A stretch of DNA of 64,000 bases from Lepiota brunneoincarnata (GCA_023014365.1 JAEBUN010000002.1:558001-622000); one strand, 5' to 3'; shown: positions 40,342 through 53,040, counted from the first letter of the stretch. Translations and numbers: made by a program. Notes: generated from the letters alone by a model not told the origin.

Positions 40342-43300
40342 TGCGCACAAGGTAGCGGGAAAGGACAGAAATAATGTGTGGGGAAGAGAAGCATTGTTAG
40401 AACGGTCAAGCAGAGATTTCCATGAGAAAACCATCAGCTGGGCCAAGTTTATACTTGTTGTTCTTGTGTAAACACATACATATCACTCCCTTGCCTCCAT
40501 CAACATCGAGTTGGCCTCGGATGGGGCTTGGCTGCCGTCACTCATCGCCCCAGGACCGGCCCCCGACACTTGCTCAACGCTTATCATCAGAAACATGCGG
40601 TGATGAAGAGGCGAGGTAACTCTGTCGTCCCGATGGCCCGACCTGCAATATCCCAGAGAGACGAGTTTATCGAGTTTTCCAATTGATGTTACTGTGGAGC
40701 ACCGACGATCGTGGTTGGGCGTGGCACTAGACTCGTCAAGCTAGCTTGAACTCAACCCTCTGAAGGACGTGCACGTCAGCACAATGACATCCGACAGTGT
40801 AGCAATCTAGGATACATAACGCTTGGTCCTAGTGCTCACGTCCCTTGCAGCCGTTATGCAAATATTTCGAGTGTCGAGTCGTCCAGCCGAGCCAATTTAT
40901 GGCCTTAATCTTCATTCTATTCCACTACCTATTTGGAGCAAGGTCAATCGAACGTGATGATAACCTCGCGAGTGTCCAAGACGAAGTTAATTATCGTGCG
41001 CCACCTCCGTGTAGGAAGTCGACGTGCTGGGGAATCTTCCCATCTGCCTTGCGGTGAACAAACGCACTAGATGAAATCTATGCTTTAGTTGCGATCTGCA
41101 GGCCGCACCCTCCGTTGCCGCCGCCACCACGATGATGTCGACATGCGACTGACTTTTCCATGACATCAGACGTAGATTTTCTGTCGGTGCGGTTCTATTC
41201 GCCGACTGGGATTCTAGTAACTAGTTCACTGCATATTCGTCACGGGTGACTCTGTACGAATGTTCGTTAGGGCTCGCGGACGCGCGCGCACTGCGTACTT
41301 TGGCATTTTTCCTGCAGTAAAGCCATCCCGCGGCTTCCGGCGTTGTGGCGGACTCGAAGGTGATATTGCTACCACCAGACTTCGTAGCGGGCGCGTTCGC
41401 GTCAACCTTTCCATACTCATAACACCTCCGATGTGGTCCGTGGCAACGGCCCGTCTTCGACGCGCCGACAGATGTAGTAGGTGGATGCCCCACCAGAAAG
41501 TTTGGCTATCTTCGATGCATTGGAACTTGGGGTGGCCCGTTACGCGCGGGTCAACTCCATCATCGCCACTCTTACGCCCTAGGGACTGACCACCCAAATA
41601 CACCGACGAGGCCGAGATGAAATAATAATGTCTCTTCCCACTCATCCGTCACCACCCACCATCATGATCTGGTGCCGCCTTTCGTTCTGAGTAGGTGAAA
41701 ACCTATGCTCGTAGTTGACAACTTTGACAGGCCTCGTGTTTTCTAGACGCAACCGCCCCTCTTGCTGCAGGGCGCACGATGATTCTCAACGTACACAAGA
41801 CGCGCGAAACTTTGCAGAACCTTTTTCCCTTCTCGAAGCGCAACAGGGGAGACACTTCATGTGCCTACAATATTTTTATCGCAGATCGTGTGCGTTTTGT
41901 TAACATTGGACCATTGCTGCCATGCTTGATTCATTACAGTGACGACCTCGGTGGAAGTGACGTACAACTTGTTCGCTATACGTGTGCTTTGCAGTGTCAT
42001 TTGCGAGAGCCGCTGCGATGCTCCCGCCTTCACCTTGCGATCTCTTCGCGTTTTAGTAGCTATATCACTGGGTGCGGCCCTGGGATGCAATAACTAGTGG
42101 AGCTCAACTGGTCCTGGATTGGATATTGCTCGTGCCTGAGAGTCGCGGTGAGTGTGTCATTGACTAAAGTGCACGAGGCCCTACCTGGGATATGGTGATT
42201 TCCAACTTGTTCGACCACGTACAGGTGCTGCCGTTCGACTTGGTGCTGAGTGGAATGGAAGGCCTTTGGACGAATGTCTCCCACGTGCTCACGGAACGCC
42301 CGAGGACTCTGTTATGAGCCCCAAAGAACGTTTTTGGCTCCCTTTCCGGACAGGCCCTTCCTTCCCAACACTATGGGACTCTTATCGTTCGAGTTCAATC
42401 TGTCATCAGACCACCCAGCGGACTAGCGCTCCATTAAATAGGACAGTGAACAGATCAAAATGACGGTCAGCAATGACAAGTCTCTTGGCTCCGGAAAAAC
42501 TGCCACATGACTTGTCAAAGGACTTCGATCGGCGGGGGATATGACGATGAGGGAGACCACGGGTATTGCGGGCGCCGATAGTAGAGCCATTCAATATATT
42601 GGGGGACTTCGAAGACAAGAGTACACTAAGATTAGGCTCTTGCTTCAACAGCGAAAGGCTAGATTTCTTGCAATCTGCGTGGCGTTTTTTGGACAGGACT
42701 GTTAGACGCTGGAAGTGTTCATAGGAAGCATGTGCTGCTTCAAGGATGGGGCAAGATAATAGTCCCAACGGAGTGTGCGTTGGGCCGCCGGCCCCAGATG
42801 CAAGCCGGGAATGGCTGAGCGCAAGATACGAGGACGAACTGGGGTATCGGAAGCAGTGTGTGTATGTCACGATTGGAACGCATCTGGTCATGCAAGGGAG
42901 AACAGATGGCGGAAGAGACTGCCGGTCAAATTGTGGCGGGGCGAGGCATATTGGACGTTGATGGATGGGAGTCACGTGGGTGCCGGATTAGGCAGCTATA
43001 AGGCAGTTTTCGGAAATGACGTAAATGGGATTCGGAGTGTGAATGGACAGGATGTGCGCGTCCCTGCATTCAGATTGGATCCAACGAGTGCCGATGCTAT
43101 CGAGCCATGCATTTGACAGTCCGCGACAAACAGGAAAGAACATCCTCCGCCCCGCTTTGTCAGCCTGGTTAGCGGAACATATATAATCGACGTCCCCGTT
43201 CAGAATTCCGTTTCCCACCTCTTCTTCTTCCCTCCTTCCACCCATCTCCTCTTCCGCCCGCGTAACCTGTAGCGACCCTGGTCCTTCTCTGCTATCCCCC

Positions 43301-43349
43301 CCGCTGCACGCACACATATCTCTAGGACCATATCTCTTGGGCTAGCAAC
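40342..43349. other. Intergenic, no gene supported
   Basis: Contains only short ORFs and two moderately long ones (41226-41645 minus, 42406-42975 minus) without domains, signal peptide or credible splice structure. Bases 43180-43340 are pyrimidine-rich, as expected for the promoter and leader of the P450 gene that follows. Confidence 0.4.
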
Positions 43350-45323
43350 ATGGTTCTCGCGGTCCTTTCCTCTCCCCACAGCTTATTTCTCGGTCTTGCC
43401 TCGGCCGCATTCACATACATTCTTATCCGATTCATCTATAATCTCTTCCTGTCTCCGCTCAGCGCAATCCCTGGCCCCTGGTATGCCGCTGTATCTAATT
43501 TGTGGCTCAATATCCATGTCATTCGCCTCCACCAATGCAAGACGATTCAGGAGCTCTTCGAGGCCTATGGTCCTGTCGTGCGTGTCGGACCCAACAAGAT
43601 TGTTTTCCGCGATATCTCCACCATGCGAACCGTATACTCTGTCCACAAGTTTGACAAAAGCACCTATTACAAGAGTCTCCTCACGTATGTGAACTCTTTA
43701 TAATGCTACCCCCCCCTCGGGTAACTCAAATTTGGCTTCACAGCAACGACAACGATCATGCGTAAGTACAGAAGTGCATATATGCGTATTTTGGTGCTAA
43801 ACACTCTACAGCATGACAACCCTGGACCACGCCCACCATATTATTCGGCGGCGGGGCTATGCACCACATTACACCCCGACGAACGTTGCCAGATTCCAGC
43901 CGGAGATGCATGAATCTATATGCGAAGTTTTGGGTGTCAGTTCCGACTTGCGATACGAGGGGGCAAACTATTAACGTCTTTGTATTAGAGACTAGATAAC
44001 ATCGCCGGCAAAGCTTCAACAGAGTGTCTGACCCTTTTCAGACATCTCATGGTGGACGTGGTGGTATCTTCCTCTTATGGTTATCGCCTCGGAGCAGTCA
44101 ACAAGTGGGCCATGGATGTCGAAGACCCTCTTTCCACGGCGATTAACGATTTTCCAAAGCGGGGAATTCTGGTACTACCCTCAATCTGTTTTATCGTAAT
44201 AATACTAAACCGCGCCTCCAGCGCAGTATCGTTCCGGCGTGGGCATGGAAACTTGTTTGCCGCATCCCGAACGCTCGTTGGCGGCAGATGTGTGATTCCG
44301 ACAAGATCATGGCCGAGGTTTGCTCTCTTGTTGTCCCCACGAGCTGTCGTTGTTAATTTCCCACTCGCATAGTTCGTCAGCGCTCGAGTATATGAAATGA
44401 GAGCACAGATGAATGCAGGAAAGATCGGTGAATCAGAGAAGATCTCCATGCTGCAGCGCCTTCTGCAGTACCGCTACTCTTCAAATGAACTGATGCCTGA
44501 TCATGATACCATCTCAGAATGCATGGGTCATTTGTAAGTCGCTCACTTCGTCACACCAGAACCAACTCATCCAAGTGGCAGGATCGCAGGCTCGGACACG
44601 AGCTCCACATCGTTGTCCTATTTCTTCTGGGAACTTAGCCGCAGACCTGACATCCTTAAGAAGCTCCAATGCGAAGTCGACGAGGTCATGCCTGACTCCC
44701 GGGTGATTCCAGATATCTCGGTGCTGCAAGAGTTACCATATCTGAATGCGTTCATCAAAGAAGGTCTGATCTGATTTACGCATTAACTATCGGGAAGGCA
44801 AGGACTAAAACTGTGACCAGGCCTTCGGGTGTACACTGCTGCCCCTAGCCTTCTCGAACGAGTTGTTCCCAACTCTACGGCTAAGAATGGTGCTCGTGAC
44901 GAAATCTTCGACCTCATGGGTTATGCACTCCCTCCTGGTACCGTTGTTTCTACGCAAGCTTGGTCTATGCATCGCGACTCGTCCGTCTTTCCTTCTCCTG
45001 ATACCTTCCTTCCGGAGCGGTGGCTGGAGTGCTCGCCGGCAGAACTCGCCAACATGACCCAACATATGATGCCTTTCGGAACTGGTACGAGAGTTTGTGG
45101 AGGACAAAACCTGGCCCAGGTAATGCTACGCATAACCATCGCTGCAGTTGTCAAGAGCTTCAACATTGCAGCTCCCGCTGAGACCAATGAGAGAAGCATG
45201 GAAATCAAGGATAGTTTTGTGAGTCTTCACCAGTGCAGTCGTGGCTGGTAGGCCGCTGACCATTTGCAGGTCATTTTCCCTGCGGCTATGGAGTGCAAAC
45301 TCATCTTCCTTCCCCGTCATTAA
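43350..45323 (+). CDS. Cytochrome P450 monooxygenase
   Basis: ATG at 43350. The N-terminal membrane anchor (LFLGLASAAFTYILIRFIYN) is followed by the Pro-rich hinge LSAIPGPWYAAVS. About eight introns separate exons carrying HDHAHHIIRRRGYAPHYTP (helix C region), the I-helix motif AGSDTSST, the ExxR motif in KEGLRVYTA, PERWLE and the heme-binding loop FGTGTRVCGGQNLA with the Cys ligand. It ends VIFPAAMECKLIFLPRH, stop 45321-45323. All hallmark residues are present, so it is probably a functional ER-anchored P450 of about 500 residues. Substrate and CYP family cannot be told. No redox partner or biosynthetic genes adjoin it. Confidence 0.9.
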
Positions 45324-45952
45324 ATGCGTCACCCCACCAATTGTTTGTTTTCGTTCCCGCTGTCTTCAGGATCTTCCACAAGCATTCTCTGCATCTATCC
45401 TCTCGTTTACACCCGTCCTCGCGCGTTCCCCCCTCCTGCTGTCAAACACGCATTACTATCGCTTTCTTGATTATCACCATGCCACCATGATGTGTTTACC
45501 TCCTAGACACTCGCATGCCTGTGGCGAGCCGCCCGTTGTAAAGATGTTGTCGACTTTGATATCATATACCCTTATAATATCCCTTTCAGAACGGTTTAAT
45601 TACCAACCGTTCCAATTCTTATTCATAGCGTACTTCCCTCCCCAGTCAGCGTGCTCGGGTTAATTGGTCGACATTGGAAGGGACTTGGATTGTTGTGTGT
45701 ACTGGTTATTGTATTCGAATAGAGAACGTGTGGATACAATCACACTTCTTTGACTTGGCACATTGTAATTAGAGTTATCTGGGACTATGGATCACATTCG
45801 CGAAATGCAGATGGTGACAAACATTGTACAAGTTGGCAGCACCGATAATCAACCCGAAAGTATAAGCGACAGGATGATAGGGAATGATCGTACATTTGAG
45901 TGATATACAAGTAATCTTCACCGTACACATAGGTCAGTGGAGTATCAGTGGT
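45324..45952. other. Intergenic between convergent genes
   Basis: 3' flanks of the P450 and of the membrane-anchored Ser/Pro-rich gene; nothing else is seen. Confidence 0.45.
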
Positions 45953-47393
45953 TTAATGACGATTGGAAGAGGACCCAGAATGGGAAGAAACACCGGCCCA
46001 GCTTATATCGCTTCCTTGTTCACTAATGACATCCACATCCGACCCAAAGTCAAGATCGGATATTTCGGAATGCGGTGAGCGGGGCGAAAGCACATGGGGA
46101 GAAGTAAAATTGATGGGCGAAGGCGAGGATAGGTAGGAAAGTTCGTGCGGAGAGGGCGAGCGCAGTTCATTATGAGATACATTCACGGGTGAAGACAAAT
46201 GAGACAATGCAGGGGCAGGTGAAGACGCAAAAGATTGATAGTTGGATGCGGCGGTGCTTGTTGTTGTGCGAGTGTCTTGGGATGGGGATAGGGCACGAGA
46301 GGCCGGGCTAGATGACCATGAGCGAACCCCGGCAGAGGGGTCATCAGGAGATTGAATAGTTGCGTACGGCGACAGTGGTTGCGGAGCTACAAATGGGGAG
46401 AAGGTGGAGAAAGGAGATGATGTTCCCGAAGAAGGCGGCGAGAGAAGCTCGATTCCGTGTTCTTGATCGAGCTCCTGAGGGTAAGATTGGGAGAGGGAAG
46501 GAATGGGAGATGAGAAAGAAGGAGGAGAATACTCGGGAAGGGAACGGGTCAAATGGGACGGACTAGTTGGAGTCGGAGAAGATACATTGGGTGCTGGTGA
46601 TGATAATGTATTAACTTGTGACAGAGGTGATGATCTAGAGGGTACTGCAGACCCATTGCCAGTCGAGGGACACAGAGTGGATTCACTGTTCACGGCATGA
46701 ATGGAAGAGATTTGAGGGGATGGTGAAGGCAGGCTGCTCGGCAACGTGGTCGTAGGCGTTGTGGGAGCCGAGGTATCAGTGATGACATGCGTAGGTGACA
46801 TGAGTGGGTGTGGGATTGGATTAATTGACTGCGCAATTATCGGTGGTAAACACACCAAGCGCCGCTCTGGAATAATGAAGGAAACGAACCTCATCTAAAG
46901 CATGCGTACCAACATTCGTACGATGTCTTAGGCCCGAAGCCGCTCGGCTCCCTTCTACTTGGCTCCTCCATTCGCTAACTTCGCGTGCAACCACATCGTC
47001 AAGTTCCAGACTGCTTTGCCAGGAACCGGAGCGTTTGCCATTCGTGTGAAGGTCATCACCGGAGTCAGAGAGGGTGGTATCTGAGCGCCTACTGCCTCGC
47101 CGCCTGCGGAGTGGGATGGGGCTTGATGCAGGGACGGGGACAGGACCATGTCGCTGCATACGCCTGGCACGGCGGCGAGCAACAAGTTCCTCCACCCATT
47201 GCTCGACTTTCGGAGCGATATGAGGCTCGTAGACAAACTACAGCAAAAGGACATCAGAATGATACCCCGGTACCAGGGCGATCGTTAGCTTCTGGGGAAA
47301 GCCTGTGGGCGATGGGACACGTACATGTTTAAAGACAAAGGCAGCTCCGATGGTGCCAACGACTGCGAGAACATATACAGCAGGTGCTGGCAT
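45953..47393 (-). CDS. N-terminally membrane-anchored Ser/Pro-rich protein
   Basis: ATG at 47393. A short first exon encodes MPAPAVYVLAVVGTIGAAFV, a single hydrophobic helix ending KH. An intron of about 95 nt leads to FVYEPHIAPKVEQWVEELVA and a strongly basic RRRARRMQR stretch, then a polar region with DTTLSDSGDDLH and VVAREVSEWRSQVEG. A second intron (GTTCGT..GCGCAG, about 46835-46900) joins to SINPIPHPLMSPTHV and a ~280-residue Ser/Pro/Thr-rich tail ending SSHSGSSSNRH. The domain-free, disordered C-terminus on a membrane anchor suggests a scaffold or regulator at an organelle membrane. The family is not recognised and orthologues probably exist in Agaricomycetes. Confidence 0.7.
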
Positions 47394-47772
47394 TGTGGGA
47401 GATGGTGGATGGGAATGAAGGAGTGAAGAAAGGAGAAAAGGAGACCCGAGGTCGTCGATTACCTTCCTCCGGGCGCCGGTTCATCAGGCCGGCCGATCAC
47501 GCCAAAAACTGTATCACATGGTGATTGGTAACGGCACGGAAATTACATGGCGGAGTTGCTTAAGACGACAAACCGTTAGATGGAAGAGATGGGACACAAA
47601 TCGTATGTGCATCCTGCGCTATGTAGGTCGTATCGGTCATGTCGATAGAATCAAAACAAGATAAAAGCAAAAACATACATATGTATGTACATCACGCGAT
47701 CAAGCGGGCGCTACGTTGCACACGAAAGAATAACGACGCTGTCTTACCCTTGACCAAGCTGAAGCAACCATA
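47394..47772. other. Promoter region and spacer
   Basis: Nothing recognisable beyond a purine-rich leader at 47395-47450. Confidence 0.35.
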
Positions 47773-48620
47773 CTAAAGTGTAAGACCCGCCCAAGCTATC
47801 ACAGAGAGGAGTAGTGCTCTGTGACAGAAATTCCTCACATGTAAATCATCGGTCACTTCCAGTGACACATCCTCCCACACAGACAAAATCATGAATACCA
47901 AGAAATACCATGCGGACGCAAGGAACCAGCACTGCAGGAAGAGATAACTAATGTCCAGAACAAGATTCCAGTCACCTACCACTAGACGCCTGTATGAAGT
48001 GAAGGATAAGTGACTGGTAGACGAGGAAATTCTTGCGATTACCTCGAGCCAGTAATCAACCACAATCAGGGTTGTGCAAATAATCAGCATTACCGACATA
48101 GACGTGAGCGAAAATGACGCCAATAAGTGAATGAAAAAGACATACTGAGCCGAAAATAAAGGTCAAGGAGTTTGCGGGTGCCTTGATTATTTCCAGATAT
48201 GGCGCGGTAAGACTGAAAATGGTTCACCCTCAGTACACAGGTTTACCGCCTAACGGTGTTAAAACGTACCCGAGAGTAACCAAAGAAATGTTCTGAAAGA
48301 TCTTCCAATGACTGCGCAGCCTGACAATCCTTTCACTCCATTCGTCCCCAATCTTCAAGTAGTTTTGATAAACCCCGATGCCCCGAGCATCGTACGGGAG
48401 GAAGAAATTAACCTCATAGCCACAACGATAGAAGAGCGGGAGACAGAAATGCAGGACCATCCACAGGGAATCTGCACGACCTGGCGATGATAGCTTGTAG
48501 GAGCTTGAAACTAAGGTGACAAAAGAAGTCAATGCTAGCTCATTAGACGAGATTGACTGCTCACCTGTTGAGAAATGCTGAAATCATAGAAGAAGCCTGG
48601 ACTTGTAGCATGTCGTGCAA
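47773..48620 (-). pseudogene. Multi-spanning membrane protein, family 2, copy 1, frameshifted
   Basis: In sense order: an exon with SSYKLSSPGRADSLWMVLHF and GVYQNYLKIGDEWSERIVRL, then LTAPYLEIIKAPANSLTFIF plus a hydrophobic VCLFHSLIGVIFAHVYVGN. An extra base follows (plus-strand A near 48068) relative to the second copy, and then VVDYWLE and the final exon LFLQCWFLASAWYFLVFMIL..RALLLSVIAWAGLTL. The neighbour at 49.6-50.4 kb reads straight through at this point (LRNPIVIDCWLE). Either a genuine pseudogene or a sequencing error. At least four hydrophobic segments are present; the family is not recognised. Confidence 0.6.
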
Positions 48621-49570
48621 TTGGGATTGAGATACACAAAGAGTTAAAGTAACTTGTTTTTAAGTACCGAGATCAGTGGGCTCGATGACTGGCAAATGGA
48701 AGATGAGGAGCAAAGTTCTTTATGCCGGCTGTAGTGGAAGGGACGAAAATGAATGGCGGGAGAGGGTGAGGGTAGGATAAAATACAGGGAACGTCGGGTT
48801 ATAAGGGATTATACATGGGTTATATTAATAGGCCTATGATTGCCATTGCAGGTGGGTGCACCCTCACCGGAGCAAGTTGCGAATTGCGAATGTTATTTAA
48901 GTATCTCTCCCGATCTCTTTCCTGAGCCCGATATAGTGTACAACGCTCTTGCATAGCTCTGCCGGTGGTGCACCAGTATGTTTCGCACAGGTTATTCATA
49001 TATTCTGCAAGGCGATCGGATCGACGTTTTGTACCACTCTACATGGGGGGCCTCTATCGCCTTTCATAGGTAAGCGAGCAGCATATTCCTTGGGCCCTAC
49101 CAAGCTATTCACTCATCTTGCTCCGAAGAAACTTGCGTCTGCGACAACACCCTGTCAGTAGCCATGCTTACATCAGCAGCCAGAGGAGCGTGCCGTCCGT
49201 CCTGACCATTCATATCCTGTCAATCTCGAAGCATACGACATGGGACAATGTCCTTACATTAGCAATTACAGATCATGGACCTGTCATGTGTGCTGTAAAA
49301 TCAAGTTCCTGCGACATGAGACGCAAATAGAGTGCTTCTAAAGCTCAGTGCCAAGAAGCTGCGGACGGACCTATCCAGACCACGTTTCGCGACGAGCGGG
49401 GGCTACAGGCTTATTTAAGCCCTGAAAGGCTGGGAAACGCCCCTCTCAACTGAAGATAATCAAGTTACGTCGTATCAACGTTTGATCAGATTTCTACTAC
49501 CGAACCAAGGGCAAATGCAGAGCAATTAAGCACAGGGAAACGAACAAAGCACCGGCAGAAGAAATAAGGA
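48621..49570. other. Spacer between family-2 copies
   Basis: No gene is seen. Repetitive-looking short ORFs only. Confidence 0.35.
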
Positions 49571-50500
49571 TTAGTGACGGTTTCTGACTCTCGACCATGC
49601 TACAAAAACCATGGTAAAGTGAAGAATCGCCCAACCAACGCCACAGAGCAATAGAATTTTGTGGCATACAGCCCTCATATATGAAAAGCTGGTAGCCTCC
49701 AATGGCAAATCCTCCCATACCGAAAAAATTATAAAGCTCAAGAAAAATCCGATAGATGTGGTGAGCCACACGGCAGGGAGGGACAGTGATGTCCAGAACC
49801 ATAGTCCCTGGGTGTCACTGGATGCCTGTAATAAGTCATAGGAGTAATGGTCTAGTGTTAGGGTGGGATGTGTATTTACATACCTCGAGCCAGCAGTCGA
49901 TCACAATCGGATTGCGTAGGTAATCTGCGTACCGGGTATATATATGGGAAAACACAATCCCGACAGAGAAATAAAAAATGCACATAGAGCCGGAAATAAA
50001 GGTGAAGGAATATTTTTGAGTCTTGGTCACCGACATATATGGAGCAATGACGCTGGGAAGGGAATCTATCTCTTCAGCCATTTTTCACTGAACCGGGACA
50101 ACTCACCCAAGTAGAGCCGTCGAACTGCCTTCGAAAATTTTTCCAATGGGTCTGTAATTCGGTGGCGTGCCTACACCATCTATCTCCCATCCTCAAGTAA
50201 CTATGATATCGACCAGCCCCCTGACGTGCACAGGGGAGGAGTTAATTCTCTTCATAACCATGGCGAGGATGGGGAGCCCAAAATGAAGGAACATCCATAA
50301 GCCTCGAAGGCGTTCTCCCACAACACAACCCATAGCCCTCAGCATGCGAGAACAAGGTTGGTTGATGAAATATTGTTGAGGTTGTAATGCGTTTGCAGCG
50401 GGAGACAATGTAGGAAACCGAGTCTGTGGTGGCTGCGAGGTCGAGTAAGGAGGGTGGGATTCGGACGTCTGGTCTACAGGGAGAACACTCGCCCTCAGGA
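49571..50500 (-). pseudogene. Multi-spanning membrane protein, family 2, copy 2, frameshifted
   Basis: RLRGLWMFLHFGLPILAMVM leads into PVHVRG, where the frame breaks in a run of five Gs (minus strand, about 50226). The next frame gives YHSYLRMGDRWCRHATEL, matching copy 1 (YQNYLKIGDEWSERIVRL). Later exons are open: APYMSVTKTQKYSFTFISGS, CIFYFSVGIVFSHIYTRYAD, LRNPIVIDCWLE, then SLPAVWLTTSIGFFLSFIIF and the end ILHFTMVFVAWSRVRNRH at 49571. Homopolymer location makes sequence error possible. Confidence 0.6.
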
Positions 50501-50506
50501 GCTTGA

Positions 50507-50756
50507 ACTGAAATATACATTGTCCGGTTGCCTCAAAGGCCCAGTTGAGAAAGTCATACTTCCTACGAAAGCAGGGCACGATGTGGAGGAGTGGTAGGCC
50601 AGGAAGCGGTGTCGGTGTGTCAACCTCATCTTTCTGAAAGGCGGATGTAATGAGGATGATGACGAGAAACGTTATCACGGCGACTGTAAATTGTGTTGCA
50701 GAACCCGCGGAAACGAATGCTGTCGCCGCAGATTGGAGACCGATGGTGTACCTCAT
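50507..50756 (-). pseudogene. Cytochrome P450 N-terminal fragment
   Basis: MRYTIGLQSAATAFVSAG, a hydrophobic anchor (VAVITFLVIILITSAF), then PTPLPGLPLLHIVPCFRRKY and FLNWAFEATGQCIFQFKLLR resemble the first exon of basidiomycete P450s. No further P450 exon, I-helix or heme loop follows. The frame runs directly into the family-2 membrane gene, so this is a truncated exon caught beside or fused to it. Confidence 0.6.
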
Positions 50757-51103
50757 GTATAATGGTAACCAATGAGTGACGAGGCGGACGGGAGACGCCG
50801 TATCCGGGAGGCGAAGAACAGGCTATGGGCAGAGAGGAACCGAAAAGGGGAGGAGAGGAGGTGGTATTATGGGCGGGTTTGGTGTGAGTACGACTACGCC
50901 CGGGAATCTTTGCCTTCAGCGCTTCGAAACCCTTGATTAAGGCTCGGGTTTGTCAGTCTATGTCGTAGATCGACAGCGTTCGCCGAGGTGCCTGTACAGT
51001 GTGCGCATGATGCATCAAATATAGAGAATAGAGGCAGAGGAGGGGAAGTTGTGGGAGAACTGGTGGGAACAGAGGGTGCTCGGAACCGGCTCACGATTAC
51101 CAT

Positions 51104-51415
51104 TTACAGAATACGGATCAGCTGTGCTATTCTTGGTGCTCCGAAGGAAACCTTGCTCACAGATAACCCAAGTTTTCCCGCATTGTCTAGTATGGAGAAT
51201 ATCAAAGCACTCCGCTCCCCAGCATGAGAGGAGACCTCGTCGTCATTTTGAGGAATAAAGTCATGCAGAGCATACATGTATTCGGACATGGGGAACAGCT
51301 GGGAGGGAGTGGAAGGTTGGAGAAGATGACGGGGTGAGGATAATTGATGGCGAGAGTCAGGTCCGGAACGAGGATTGTGATTGGCTCTCCTCGACGCTCT
51401 GGTTGGGTAAACCAC
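51104..51415 (-). pseudogene. Orphan SH3 exon
   Basis: A Pro/Ser-rich lead (PSTPSQLFP) is followed by SEYMYALHDFIPQNDDEVSS and HAGERSAL, the N-terminal half of an SH3 domain (ALYDF motif, acidic RT loop). The expected second half with the GDGWW motif is not found downstream on this strand. It is probably a gene fragment. Confidence 0.55.
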
Positions 51416-51625
51416 TGAACGTTGAACGTTGATGAGTGCGGTGATGGGGTCTGGTTAATACAAGGCAGTGGGGTTTACGATTGCGTGGCACGTGGCTGCC
51501 GGATCACGCCACCAAGTGAAAAATAGGGGGCCATAAGACAGAATCCTGTAATATACGACTGCTTTCAAATACAACCAGCTTCACGACCTCGAGTCCTCAA
51601 CTACAAAATCACTTCACACCTCAAG

Positions 51626-52400
51626 ATGCCTGAAACATACATTCATTCACTCCTCCGCATTTTAGGAGTCATGGGTTCCCAAGTGCCAGTCGATCTGTTA
51701 TCAACATTCATGATGCTTCGTGAGGGTCTCTCCCTACAATCATATCACGACTATCTTGTCTGCCATTATTGCCCAACTGAAACGGCCCGGTACAACATCC
51801 ACGACAACGCCTTGTCATGGTATGTCCGGGAGCTCAGCGTATACAAGGACTCGAACGCCGCTGGAACATGAAACGATACTCCTGTCGGTATCTCGTACCC
51901 TGCGCAATGGCTATGATGCTCGCACAAGGATCTATTACTTTACAATTGACCGGGTAAAGGGTGCTTGGGGGTGTGCTGCACGGGTGATGGCTTTGGTGCG
52001 AAAGTCCCAGGTTTCAACAACCAGTGCTCCCCAGCACCACTCTCAGCCAAACACGTCAACATCCCCTGTCCCTGCCCGAGACACTATCAAATTCCACGAG
52101 CATTCCCCGGCCAATACGCTAGGCTACTGCATCAGCACGCTCAAGCTTATCCAACCGCCCCCCCTGCCAGTCATCACGGCAGATACAAATATCAACAACT
52201 GCTTGAGCCTCCCACCCACCTCCTCACAACGTGGATACGTCTACTTATACGAGATCATCGCGCTTGCAAGACAGTGGAGTATTAGTTCCCCTGACTATCA
52301 TATTATTTCAACGAACTGCTACTGGCTCGCGACCAATGTCATACACTCAACCCAGGCCCTCATTGGTGCTCAGTCTCACAAGGCCCTCCGATACCAATAA
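51626..52400 (+). CDS. Uncharacterised NCYW-motif protein
   Basis: ATG at 51626. Exon 1 (MPETYIHSLLRILGVMGSQV..NIHDNALSW) joins via a ~125-nt intron (GTATGT..CACAAG) to IYYFTIDRVKGAWGCAARVM, a Ser/Pro-rich linker, and a conserved-looking end YVYLYEIIALARQWSISSPD..ISTNCYWLATNVIHS. I recall the NCYW-type C-terminus with an ALAR helix from a family expanded in Agaricomycetes. The NCxxF/L context recalls the catalytic Cys of LRAT/NlpC-like folds, which is speculation. The stop may be 52400, or the gene may continue through another exon to about 52565 (DWQRFRESVSQ). Confidence 0.5.
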
Positions 52401-52565
52401 CAACCCACAGGATGATAACATTCCGGTCCTAGAGATAGAGGAGGGGATGGGATCGCCATAAATCCATCCGAATCACTAGCCCACCTGACGCACAAGATGT
52501 CAATCGGGTTGTCAATGCAATGAGCAATGATTGGCAGCGATTTCGTGAATCGGTGAGTCAATAAT

Positions 52566-53040
52566 AGTTATAACTACTTGACTTGGAAGCTCACCACAAA
52601 GCTCACCCTGTAGCTTCAATCTAGCATGGAATCAAAAAAGGAGAGAAAGCTTGCAAAGAGGCGTGGGGTAACAACCACAGAACATAATATATGCATTGAA
52701 TAAGTAATACATTTAGAGTCACTGTAATGCGAATAGGTAGCACTCAGGTTGTATGAAGTTCTGATCCAAACGCTACACGGGTCTAGACATCGATCGGCTA
52801 ATGATTGCTTCGCTGTGTGTGTGTGGGGGGGGGGGATAAAGAGCTGTCGTAGGAAGTACAATGCAAAATATATTATCGGCGCTGCTACTGATGAGAGTCG
52901 TAAAGACTACAAAATAGATACGAATCAACTGAGTGTACTAAATCATCTTATTTGCAATAAAAAAGAAAAAAAAAGAGAACGATAAACGAGCGTGGAACGC
53001 GACATCGCAGAGTTCAATCAACAAGAAAAAAAGATAAAGC
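52566..53040. other. Intergenic with poly-G run
   Basis: No gene is seen. A GT-rich stretch ending in a run of about ten Gs lies at 52815-52837, and a purine-rich stretch near 52965. Confidence 0.4.

Noticed and set aside
41226..41645. 139-residue minus-strand ORF rich in Arg/Pro/Ser
   Set aside because: No recognisable motif or splice structure.
42406..42975. 190-residue minus-strand ORF
   Set aside because: No domain, no neighbouring exons, and an equally open plus-strand frame; judged to be chance.
52815..52837. GT tract followed by about ten Gs
   Set aside because: Simple repeat in an intergenic region; no telomeric or G-quadruplex array pattern.
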